Assembly: GCA_934526125.1 (NCBI GenBank)
Contig: CAKSZU010000033.1
Location: 1-20,184 of the forward strand
Reading direction: 5' to 3'
Source: an uncultured Faecalibacterium sp.
GTDB lineage: Bacteria; Bacillota; Clostridia; Oscillospirales; Ruminococcaceae
Length of the DNA stretch: 20,184 nucleotides
Below the pieces are notes generated by a model. The model worked only from the letters and a program-made list of their open reading frames with translations, was not told the origin of the DNA and made no database searches. A program made the position numbers and the translations under genes. Of the stretch, positions 6,588 through 12,671 are shown one piece after another. The number at the start of each line of letters is the position of its first letter. Position 1 is the stretch's first letter.

Positions 6588-7463
6588 ATGAATCAGCAAC
6601 CTGTCCATCGCCGCCGCATGACGCGGGCGGAATTGCGCCGACGCCGCCGAAACCGCGTCCTCTGCCGGGGCGCAGCTCTGATCTTTGCAGCCTGTGTGGC
6701 CACCGGAGTGCTGACCTTCCTGTTCCACCGCCGGGGCCAGAACGCGGCCGTGCCCGCCGACGACCCGGCCCGGAGCGCCGCCTCCGCCCCGGAGAGCGCC
6801 GCCGGGAGCGAAGCCGCGGTGGAAAGCGCCTGCAACGCGCTGGGCCTGACGAAGGAAGAGGCCGCCGCCATGCTGAACGACCCGCTGATGGTGCTGGTGA
6901 ACCACACCAATAAGATGCCGGACGACTACACCTTCGAGACCGCCGAATGCGGCTCGGATACCGCCGTCAACAAGACCCTGCAGACCGCCGCCTGCGAGGC
7001 GTTCCTGGAAATGCAGAAGGCCGCCGCAGCCGATGGGGTCACCGTCCGGATGCAGAGCGGTTACCGCAGTGTGAAGTACCAGACCGGCCTGTATGAGCGG
7101 AAAACGAAGTACTACACCGATCAGGGCTACGACGAAGCCGCCGCAAAGGAGATGGCGGCGGCGGTGGTCAACCCGCCGGGCTACTCCGAACACAACTGCG
7201 GCCTGGCCGCCGACCTGAACAGCCCGGAACATGCCAGTCTGGACGAGGACTTCGAGAACACCGCCGCCTTCCGCTGGCTGTGTGAGCACGCGGGGGACTA
7301 CGGGTTCATCCTGCGGTATCCCAAGGGAGCCGAGGACAGGACCGAGATCACCTACGAGCCCTGGCACTGGCGGTATGTGGGGTCGGAAAACGCCGCAAAG
7401 ATCAACGCTTCCGGCCTGTGCTTCGAGGACTACATCGCCGCTTTGCGGGACATTGCCGGGTGA
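6588..7463 (+). CDS. VanY-type D-alanyl-D-alanine carboxypeptidase (peptidase M15B)
   Basis: 291 aa. Zinc D,D-carboxypeptidase that removes the terminal D-Ala from peptidoglycan stem peptides outside the membrane. Layout: very basic N-terminus (Arg-rich, 8-27), one TM/signal anchor (about 28-46), Ala/Ser-rich linker, catalytic domain from about 95. Motifs: QSGYRS (156-161), SEHNCGLAADL (200-210) giving zinc ligands His202 and Asp209, and YEPWHWRYVG (256-265) giving catalytic Glu257 and ligand His260. All are present, so the enzyme should be active. The SD AAGGAG (6575-6580) is followed by GGAG-AAT-CTCC, a small hairpin that would partly cover it. No vancomycin-resistance genes surround it, so a housekeeping wall-remodelling role is more likely than resistance. 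Confidence 0.9.
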   Translation: MNQQPVHRRRMTRAELRRRRRNRVLCRGAALIFAACVATGVLTFLFHRRGQNAAVPADDPARSAASAPESAAGSEAAVESACNALGLTKEEAAAMLNDPLMVLVNHTNKMPDDYTFETAECGSDTAVNKTLQTAACEAFLEMQKAAAADGVTVRMQSGYRSVKYQTGLYERKTKYYTDQGYDEAAAKEMAAAVVNPPGYSEHNCGLAADLNSPEHASLDEDFENTAAFRWLCEHAGDYGFILRYPKGAEDRTEITYEPWHWRYVGSENAAKINASGLCFEDYIAALRDIAG

Positions 7464-7509
7464 GGGCCGGACGGCCGGTGAAGAAAGCGTAAAATTTTGC
7501 GCGGGCCGT

Positions 7510-7538
7510 TTGCATTTCACCCTGCAGTATGGTAAGAT
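7510..7538 (+). promoter_or_regulatory. Promoter of the DUF4358 lipoprotein gene
   Basis: -35 TTGCAT (7510-7515), 17-base spacer, -10 TAAGAT (7533-7538), with TGG immediately before the -10. Transcription would start near 7545, about 68 nt before the ATG. Confidence 0.7.
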
Positions 7539-7612
7539 AACAATGGTCTGCTGTCGGAAAACGCATCCGACGGGCAGAGCTGGTGTAAAACAGACAAAAG
7601 AGGGAATAATCC

Positions 7613-8194
7613 ATGAAACTTCGTTCTAAAATGATCCTGACCGCTGCGTCCCTGGCCCTGAGCTGCGCTCTGCTGGCCGGCTGCGGTTCTTCTTCCTCCA
7701 CCTCCACGGCCTCTTCCGCCGCATCCTCCGAGGCCGTGCCCGACTCCGCCGTGCTGAGCCAGGCTTCCAGCATCACGCTGGGCGAGGACAACAGTACCGA
7801 TGCCCTGAACGCCCCCTTCGAGACCCTGCTGGAGGCGGACCCCATCTCCAACCAGTTTGAGATCGCCGCCATGAACATTGAGTACGATTTCGGCCTGAAG
7901 GCAGAGGACGTGGTCAGCTACAAGGGCGTCAAGAGCAATGACAACGGCGACGCCGGTCTGGTGCTGGTGATCGAAGCCGCCGACGGCAAGGCCCAGGATG
8001 TGGCCGATGCCCTGCAGGCCTACCAGCAGGACCAGGTGGCCTTCTACGGCAACTACGCCGAGTTTGCCCAGGCACAGACCAATGTGGAGAACGCGGTCAT
8101 TGCCTTCAAGGACAACACCGTGGTCATGGTCATCGCTTCCAACGAGTGCAGCGCCGATCTGGACAGCGCCGTGGACAGTGCCCTGAGCAAGTAA
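7613..8194 (+). CDS. DUF4358 family lipoprotein
   Basis: 193 aa, probably anchored on the outer face of the membrane. The signal peptide (MKLRSKMILTAASLALSCALLAG) ends in a lipobox LLAGC with Cys24, followed by a Ser/Thr/Ala-rich spacer to about residue 45. The rest is a compact domain of the DUF4358 type: AAMNIEYDFGLKAEDVVSYKG, LVLVIEAADGKAQDVADALQAY, and a conserved-looking FKDNTVVMVIA near the end. Family function is unknown; members are often coded near MBOAT and DHHW genes in Firmicutes (recalled, not checked), as here. SD GAGGGA lies 7 bases before the ATG. A strong terminator follows, so most transcripts may stop before the MBOAT gene. Confidence 0.8.
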   Translation: MKLRSKMILTAASLALSCALLAGCGSSSSTSTASSAASSEAVPDSAVLSQASSITLGEDNSTDALNAPFETLLEADPISNQFEIAAMNIEYDFGLKAEDVVSYKGVKSNDNGDAGLVLVIEAADGKAQDVADALQAYQQDQVAFYGNYAEFAQAQTNVENAVIAFKDNTVVMVIASNECSADLDSAVDSALSK

Positions 8195-8206
8195 ATCGGA
8201 GATCGG

Positions 8207-8239
8207 AAGGCCGGTGCCGTGGCGGCATCGGCCTTTTTT
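8207..8239 (+). terminator. Terminator after DUF4358 gene, abutting the MBOAT SD
   Basis: A 12-bp stem: AAGGCCGGTGCC (8207-8218) with GGCATCGGCCTT (8224-8235, one G-U pair), a 5-nt loop and TTTTTT (8234-8239). The next bases are the MBOAT SD AAGGAGGT (8241-8248), so terminator and ribosome binding site touch. It may act as an attenuator lowering MBOAT/DHHW expression relative to the lipoprotein. Confidence 0.88.
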
Positions 8240-8255
8240 GAAGGAGGTCAACGCC

Positions 8256-9674
8256 TTGGTTTTCAGCACCATCATCTTTCTGTTCCGGTTTCTTCCCATC
8301 ACGCTGGCGCTGTATTACCTTGCGCCCGCAAAGCTCAAGAACACCGTCCTGTTCCTGTGCAGCCTGGTGTTCTACTGCTGGGGCGAAGTCCGGTTCTTCC
8401 CAGTCATGCTGGCTCTCATCCTCATCAACTATCTGTGCGGGCTCGGGCTGGAAAAGGCCGATGCAAAGCCCGCCGTCCGCAGGGTCCTGCTGCTGACGGC
8501 CCTGCTGGCCAGTCTCGGGATGCTGTTCTATTTCAAGTACGCGAACTTTGTCATCCACAGCGTCAACAGCCTGCTGGGCACCGGCTTTGCGGCGATCCAG
8601 GGCATCGGCACCCTGCCGCTGGGCATCAGCTTCTACACCTTCCAGACCCTTTCCTACACCATCGACGTCTACCGCCGGGAGGTGAAGGCCGAACACAACA
8701 TCATCGATTTCGGTGCCTATGTGGTGATGTTCCCCCAGCTCATCGCGGGGCCCATCGTCAAATACCGGGACGTCTCGGCTCAGCTCCATGTCTACAAACA
8801 CCGCTATGATCTGAAGCAGATCGAGGAGGGCATGACCCTGTTCGCCTTCGGTCTGGCCAAGAAAGTGCTGCTGGCGGACGCGGTGGGTGCGCTGTGGACC
8901 GACATCATCGGGATCGCGGACAGCCCTTCCACCACCTTTGTGGGTCTGGCCAATGCCTCCACCCCGCTGGTCTGGCTGGGCGTCATCGCCTACTCGCTGC
9001 AGCTCTACTTTGACTTTTCGGGCTACTCCATGATGGCCATCGGCATGGGAAAGATGCTGGGCTTCGACTTCCCCCAGAACTTCAACTACCCCTATATCTC
9101 CCGCTCCATCACCGAGTTCTGGCGGCGCTGGCACATGACCCTGTCCGGCTGGTTCCGGGAATATGTCTATATCCCCCTGGGCGGCAACCGGAAGGGCCTG
9201 AAGCGGCAGATCTTCAACCTCTTCGTTGTGGAGCTGCTCACCGGCATCTGGCACGGCGCGGACTGGAACTTCATCTGCTGGGGCCTGTACTACTTCGTGC
9301 TGCTGGCCGTCGAAAAGCTGTTCCTGCTGAAATATCTGGAAAAGGGAAAACTCTGGCCCCACCTGTACACCCTGTTCCTCGTGGTGGTGGGCTGGGCCAT
9401 GTTCGTGGGCAACGAGAGCGGCGTGGGCTTCGGCCTGCTGTTCCAGAAGCTCTTTGTTCCCTCCGGCGGGGCTTCGCCGGTGTATTTCCTGCGCAATTAC
9501 GGTGTGCTGCTGGCCGTCAGCGCGGTCTGCTGCACCCCGCTCATCGAAAAGATCTGGAACGTTCTGCGCCGCCGTGCCGTGACAAGGGTGGCCGCGGTGC
9601 TGTTCCTGCTGGTACTCTCCACGGCCTATGTGGTGGGCAGCACCAACAGCCCGTTCCTGTACTTTAACTTCTGA
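8256..9674 (+). CDS. MBOAT-family O-acyltransferase (AlgI/DltB-like)
   Basis: 472 aa polytopic membrane protein that should pass acyl (often acetyl) groups across the membrane to an extracellular polysaccharide or wall polymer. Start is TTG at 8256: it sits 7 bases after AAGGAGGT and gives the typical MBOAT opening MVFSTIIFLFRFLPITLALYYL; any earlier codon lies inside the terminator hairpin. About ten or more hydrophobic segments. Signature regions: LPLGISFYTFQTLSYTIDVYR, FPQLIAGPIVKY, YFDFSGYSMMAIGMGKMLGF, SITEFWRRWHMTLSGWFREYVYIPLGG with His293, and LLTGIWHGADWNFICWG with the invariant catalytic His333. The DHHW gene follows after 13 bp. Substrate and acyl donor cannot be read from the sequence. 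Confidence 0.93.
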   Translation: MVFSTIIFLFRFLPITLALYYLAPAKLKNTVLFLCSLVFYCWGEVRFFPVMLALILINYLCGLGLEKADAKPAVRRVLLLTALLASLGMLFYFKYANFVIHSVNSLLGTGFAAIQGIGTLPLGISFYTFQTLSYTIDVYRREVKAEHNIIDFGAYVVMFPQLIAGPIVKYRDVSAQLHVYKHRYDLKQIEEGMTLFAFGLAKKVLLADAVGALWTDIIGIADSPSTTFVGLANASTPLVWLGVIAYSLQLYFDFSGYSMMAIGMGKMLGFDFPQNFNYPYISRSITEFWRRWHMTLSGWFREYVYIPLGGNRKGLKRQIFNLFVVELLTGIWHGADWNFICWGLYYFVLLAVEKLFLLKYLEKGKLWPHLYTLFLVVVGWAMFVGNESGVGFGLLFQKLFVPSGGASPVYFLRNYGVLLAVSAVCCTPLIEKIWNVLRRRAVTRVAAVLFLLVLSTAYVVGSTNSPFLYFNF

Positions 9675-9687
9675 GGGAGGTGTGACC

Positions 9688-10854
9688 ATGGACAAGCATT
9701 CCGGAAAAGCCGCGTCCCTGCGGCAGTACCCGGTTTTGATCGCGTTCGGGCTGTTCTTTGCGGCCCTGTTCGTGCTGGATCTGGTCACGCCGGACAGGGC
9801 ATACAGCGAACTGGAGAACACCACCCTGACCCAGCGGCCGAAGCTGACCGCCGTGTCGGCGGACGGGCTGAACAACTACTTCACCAGCTACACGAAATAC
9901 GTCAAGGATCAGGTCTTCGGGCGGGATCAGTGGATCGGCCTGCAGGGCCTGTCGGAGACGGTCCTGTTCCAGAAGAACCAGAGCGGCGGCATCCTGCTGG
10001 GTCGGCAGAAGATGATGTTTGCCCGGCATTACAGCATCCTGCCCAGCGAGGAAAAGGGAATGAACAAGAACCTTGCCGCCGTGCAGTCCCTGAGCCGGCG
10101 GTATCCTGGCAAGGTGAACTTCATGCTGGTGCCGTCGGCCTCCACGGTCTACTCCGAGAATCTGCCCGCCGGGGCACCCCAGATCGACGAAGAGGCTCAG
10201 CTCGATGCGGCCAGGCGGGCCGTGCCGGAGGGCCGGTTCATCGAGGTCCTCCCGGCGCTGACGGCCCACAAGGACGAGTACCTGTATTACCGCACCGACC
10301 ATCACTGGACCACGCTGGGGGCTTATTATGCCTACGAGCAGTTCTGCAAGGAGCTGGGGCTGACCCCCTTTGACCGGAGCGCTCACACCGAGGAGACGGC
10401 GGAGGACTTCTACGGCACCCACTACTCCAAGGCCCGCACCTGGAACGCCGAGCCGGACACCATCACCTGGTACGACCTGCCCAACGCCCTGACGATCTGG
10501 AACGTCACCGGCCCGGGCCAGCCCACGGATGGCACCGTCACCGGCCTGTACGACACGGAAAAACTGTCGGTCTACGACAAATATGCCATGTTCCTCCACG
10601 GCAACAACGGCCTGAGCCGGGTGGAGGGCAGCGGCACCGGGAAGATCCTTGTCATCAAGGACAGCTACGCCAACAGCTTTGTGCCCTACCTGACCGCCAA
10701 CTACGCCGCCATCGATGTGGTGGATTTCCGCAACTACAACTACGGGCTGGATCAGCTCATCGCCGACAACGACTATGACCAGATCCTGGTGCTGTACAGT
10801 TATGCCAGCTTTACCAGCGACCCGTATTTCTACCGCGCCGGTGTGGCAGGCTGA
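9688..10854 (+). CDS. DHHW-family protein (AlgX/AlgJ-like SGNH acyltransferase partner of MBOAT)
   Basis: 388 aa. One N-terminal TM (about 15-33) places the rest outside the cell. The domain has YYRTDHHWTTLGAYYAYE (200-217), the DHHW motif with Asp204/His205, and VIKDSYANSF (322-331) with Ser326, together the Asp-His/Ser set of AlgX/AlgJ-type SGNH-like acetyltransferases. It also has an early SYTKYVKDQVFGRDQWIGLQ like other DHHW proteins. It likely takes acyl groups from the MBOAT protein and transfers them to an extracellular polymer. Start ATG 9688 with GGGAGGTG upstream; the frame is open further upstream into the MBOAT end but with no SD there. Coupled to MBOAT (13-bp gap). No clear terminator follows. 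Confidence 0.88.
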   Translation: MDKHSGKAASLRQYPVLIAFGLFFAALFVLDLVTPDRAYSELENTTLTQRPKLTAVSADGLNNYFTSYTKYVKDQVFGRDQWIGLQGLSETVLFQKNQSGGILLGRQKMMFARHYSILPSEEKGMNKNLAAVQSLSRRYPGKVNFMLVPSASTVYSENLPAGAPQIDEEAQLDAARRAVPEGRFIEVLPALTAHKDEYLYYRTDHHWTTLGAYYAYEQFCKELGLTPFDRSAHTEETAEDFYGTHYSKARTWNAEPDTITWYDLPNALTIWNVTGPGQPTDGTVTGLYDTEKLSVYDKYAMFLHGNNGLSRVEGSGTGKILVIKDSYANSFVPYLTANYAAIDVVDFRNYNYGLDQLIADNDYDQILVLYSYASFTSDPYFYRAGVAG

Positions 10855-10942
10855 AAGCGAAAATATTGCAGTAGAATTCACCAAACTTTCACTTGTTTTT
10901 TCATGCGACTTTCCAATTTTTGATAATTATGAACAAAAACCA

Positions 10943-10971
10943 TTGCAAAAAACAGGTGAATGTAGTAGTAT
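10943..10971 (+). promoter_or_regulatory. Promoter of the double-glycine-leader genes
   Basis: -35 TTGCAA (10943-10948), 17-base spacer, -10 TAGTAT (10966-10971); transcription would start near 10978. It lies in an AT-rich gap (10855-11041) unlike the surrounding DNA. Two ACTTTC boxes (10885-10890 and 10908-10913, each followed by a T run) lie 23 bp apart upstream of the -35 and could be a regulator site. Confidence 0.65.
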
Positions 10972-10984
10972 GAAGTTGGAAGCA

Positions 10985-11014
10985 GGGCGGCTGACGAAAA
11001 CCGGATGCCGCCTT
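10985..11014 (+). other. Terminator-like hairpin in the leader of the first double-glycine gene
   Basis: GGGCGGC (10985-10991) pairs with GCCGCCT (11007-11013) around a 15-nt loop; only TTT follows. It lies between the promoter and the SD AAAGGAG (11024-11030). It could be a weak attenuator or an mRNA-stabilising stem. Confidence 0.45.
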
Positions 11015-11041
11015 TCCAGTTCCAAAGGAGTCTGAATACCC

Positions 11042-11398
11042 ATGAACAACAAGATGAACCTGCCTGCAGAATATGCAGTGCTTTCCGAAGAGGAAATGAC
11101 CTATACCGAAGGCGGGGCGGCTGCCAAGCTGAATGCGCTGGACGTGTTTACCACGGCTGCGACTGTGGTAGGCGCAGCGGTGCTGGGCGCGAGCTATGTC
11201 TGGGGCATTTCGGTCTCACGGGATTGGCTCAACAAGAAGAGCAACCGGGAGGGCAATGTCTTTACCATTCTGGGGCGTGCGGCCGATGACATTGCAGCGG
11301 ATATGTCCAAGTCCGCCTCCAATTTCGTGCGGGACGCCGTTTCTGCGACCATGGTCGTGGGGCTGGCCCCCCTGAGCGCCATCCTGATGATCCTCTGA
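11042..11398 (+). CDS. Small secreted protein precursor with double-glycine leader, copy 1
   Basis: 118 aa; no family recognised. Residues 1-25 look like a double-glycine leader of the type cut by C39-peptidase ABC transporters: hydrophilic, acidic, YAVLSEEEMTYTEGG, ending Gly24-Gly25. The predicted mature chain (93 aa) has a hydrophobic segment (about 35-57, with Gly/Ala spacing VVGAAVLGAS), a charged middle (SRDWLNKKSNREG, 59-71), an amphipathic stretch (AADDIAADMSKSASNFVRD) and a very hydrophobic end (about 99-118). No Cys, so no disulfide or lanthionine. SD AAAGGAG is 11 bases from the ATG. It is a paralog of the next gene. Possible roles: two-component bacteriocin, pore-forming or signalling protein. 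No transporter, immunity or regulator gene is in the window. Confidence 0.8.
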   Translation: MNNKMNLPAEYAVLSEEEMTYTEGGAAAKLNALDVFTTAATVVGAAVLGASYVWGISVSRDWLNKKSNREGNVFTILGRAADDIAADMSKSASNFVRDAVSATMVVGLAPLSAILMIL

Positions 11399-11492
11399 GC
11401 AGAATGAATTCGGAGATCCTGCGGATGATTCACAATGTTACTTGCGGTGCGGTGTGCGCCGTAGGGATAAATTGCTTTTAAGGAGTGTTATT

Positions 11493-11840
11493 ATGGAAAA
11501 GAAAATCATGATGCCCGCGAACTACAATGTTATGAGCGAGGAAGAAATGACCTACACCCAGGGCGGCGATGCTACCAGCATTCTGTACATGGCAAGCTCT
11601 GTCTGCAGCCTGGTCCTGTCTGTTGCATATGTTTACAACTATGCTAAGGGCATGAAGGCTACCCGCGATTACATCAAGGCTCACAAGGGCGAGGATACCT
11701 CCACTCTGGTCGATGGCGGCCTCGAGGCCTACTCCAACTACGTCCAGAGCAGCCCTGTCAATGCCGTTAAGGGCATCGCAGCCGGTCTGGCTTCTGTGAG
11801 CTTCTTCCCCATCACCGCTCTGTGCGTCGTCACTGCCTGA
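11493..11840 (+). CDS. Small secreted protein precursor with double-glycine leader, copy 2
   Basis: 115 aa; unrecognised family, paralog of the preceding gene. The leader is again exactly 25 residues, YNVMSEEEMTYTQGG, with SEEEMTYT at identical positions (15-22). Predicted mature chain of 90 aa: hydrophobic segment (about 28-51), charged middle MKATRDYIKAHKGED (54-68, with RDY where copy 1 has RDW), and a hydrophobic Gly/Ala-rich end (about 91-115) holding a GIAAG GxxxG motif. Cys38 and Cys111 are present, one per hydrophobic segment. ATG 11493 is chosen for its SD AAGGAG and the matching leader; the frame is open upstream. Codons (GCT, AAG, GGC, ATC) resemble rpsT, suggesting high expression. 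The 94-bp gap from copy 1 has no terminator, so the two are probably cotranscribed. Confidence 0.82.
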   Translation: MEKKIMMPANYNVMSEEEMTYTQGGDATSILYMASSVCSLVLSVAYVYNYAKGMKATRDYIKAHKGEDTSTLVDGGLEAYSNYVQSSPVNAVKGIAAGLASVSFFPITALCVVTA

Positions 11841-11883
11841 TCTGTTCTGACCAGACAGCACGGAGTACTCCGAAGAACAGTTT

Positions 11884-11926
11884 AAGACGGCGGTTCACCC
11901 CTCGCGGGCGGGCCGCCGCCTTTTTG
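11884..11926 (+). terminator. Terminator after the double-glycine gene pair
   Basis: CGGCGG (11888-11893) pairs with CCGCCG (11913-11918), extended by AAG/CTT outside and CCC/GGG inside; TTTTTGTTT follows (11921-11929). Confidence 0.8.
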
Positions 11927-11941
11927 TTTACAATTTGTCTC

Positions 11942-11970
11942 TGGAAAATGGGGGCAAAACGGGGTATACT
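11942..11970 (+). promoter_or_regulatory. Promoter of trxA
   Basis: -10 TATACT (11965-11970) is strong; the -35 at 17-base spacing is TGGAAA (11942-11947), a poor match to TTGACA. Transcription would start near 11977, about 72 nt before the ATG. Confidence 0.5.
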
Positions 11971-12048
11971 GTTCTTTGTAAGTAAGAACAATTCTCTTTT
12001 TTCTCTTTCCCGCCGTGGAAAAGGAAAATGTGCATGGAGGTGCCGGAT

Positions 12049-12357
12049 ATGGCAGTGATCACCATTACGAAAGAAAATTTTGATGCTGAGGTGCTGCAGA
12101 GCGAAAAGCCCGTTCTGCTGGACTTCTGGGCCAGCTGGTGCGGCCCCTGCCGCATGGTCAGCCCCATCGTGGACGAGGTGGCTGAGGAGCGTACCGACGT
12201 CAAGGTGGGCAAGGTGAACGTGGACGAGCAGCCAGAACTGGCTTCCCAGTTCGGCGTGATGAGCATCCCCACCCTGCTGGTGTTCGAGCAGGGCAAGCTG
12301 GTCAATCAGGCCGTCGGTGCCCGCCCCAAGGCCGGCATCCTGGCGCTGCTGGGCTGA
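12049..12357 (+). CDS. trxA: Thioredoxin
   Basis: 102 aa cytoplasmic thiol-disulfide oxidoreductase, slightly shorter than E. coli Trx (108). The active site is WASWCGPC (27-34) with redox Cys31 and Cys34, the buried Asp25 is kept (LLDFWA), and the cis-Pro loop is SIPT with Pro74. The order beta-alpha-beta with LLVFEQGKLV and a final short helix ARPKAGILALLG is standard. The start ATG 12049 has GGAGG at 8-base spacing; in-frame codons further upstream lack an SD. No thioredoxin reductase adjoins. The gene stands alone between two terminators. Confidence 0.97.
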   Translation: MAVITITKENFDAEVLQSEKPVLLDFWASWCGPCRMVSPIVDEVAEERTDVKVGKVNVDEQPELASQFGVMSIPTLLVFEQGKLVNQAVGARPKAGILALLG

Positions 12358-12374
12358 GCAGAAACATAAAACCG

Positions 12375-12418
12375 CATCCCCCGCTGTGTGCATCCTCTGC
12401 ACCGGCGGGGGATGTTTT
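12375..12418 (+). terminator. Intrinsic terminator of trxA
   Basis: CATCCCCCGC (12375-12384) pairs with GCGGGGGATG (12405-12414), a short inner GTGCA/TGCAC pairing caps it, and TTTT follows. From here to 12550 nothing else was recognised. Confidence 0.88.
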
Positions 12419-12550
12419 GCGTGGCGGGACGGCTTTGCTGTTTTGGTTCTCCATCATCTGTTTTGCGGCATCGATGAAATGATTTCGCGTTTCTGTACAA
12501 ACGCACCGAAAAACGGTATGATTGGGTCGGAAATGCCGTCACTTTCACGC

Positions 12551-12579
12551 TTTACAACTTTATCTTAATAAAGTAAAAT
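12551..12579 (+). promoter_or_regulatory. His operon promoter with a palindromic candidate operator in its spacer
   Basis: -35 TTTACA (12551-12556), 17-base spacer, -10 TAAAAT (12574-12579). The spacer is almost wholly an inverted repeat: ACTTTAT-CTTA-ATAAAGT (12557-12574), 7-bp arms around 4 bases. A repressor bound there would cover both promoter elements. Transcription would start near 12586. The leader (about 86 nt) has a TCCGCC/GGCGGA hairpin (12592-12606) but no T-box, no run of His codons and no terminator, so control by a DNA-binding repressor is more likely than attenuation. The repressor's identity cannot be read here. Confidence 0.7.
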
Positions 12580-12671
12580 AATCTCAGAGAGTCCGCCCCG
12601 GGCGGATGCCGGTGCTGCGGCAGAAAGACCCGGAAAAACGGACCAGAGGGAAGAACGGGGGAAAACGGAGA

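Noticed and set aside
4922..6913. 663-aa open frame on the plus strand
   Set aside because: It runs antisense to spoVAD/spoVAC and into the VanY gene; its product is Gly/Pro/Arg/Gln low-complexity, as expected from the opposite strand of GC-rich genes, and it has no SD or recognisable domain.
8214..8255. ATG start for MBOAT at 8214
   Set aside because: It lies inside the terminator stem without an SD; TTG 8256 sits 7 bases after AAGGAGGT and gives the family N-terminus.
11709..11720. Second Gly-Gly site (LVDGG, residues 72-76) in copy 2 as an alternative cleavage point
   Set aside because: It is not present in copy 1, lies after the first hydrophobic segment, and lacks the acidic leader context before it.
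12606..12671. Earlier HisZG start at 12606
   Set aside because: The ATG is in a hairpin without an SD and adds 22 basic residues not seen in HisZ.
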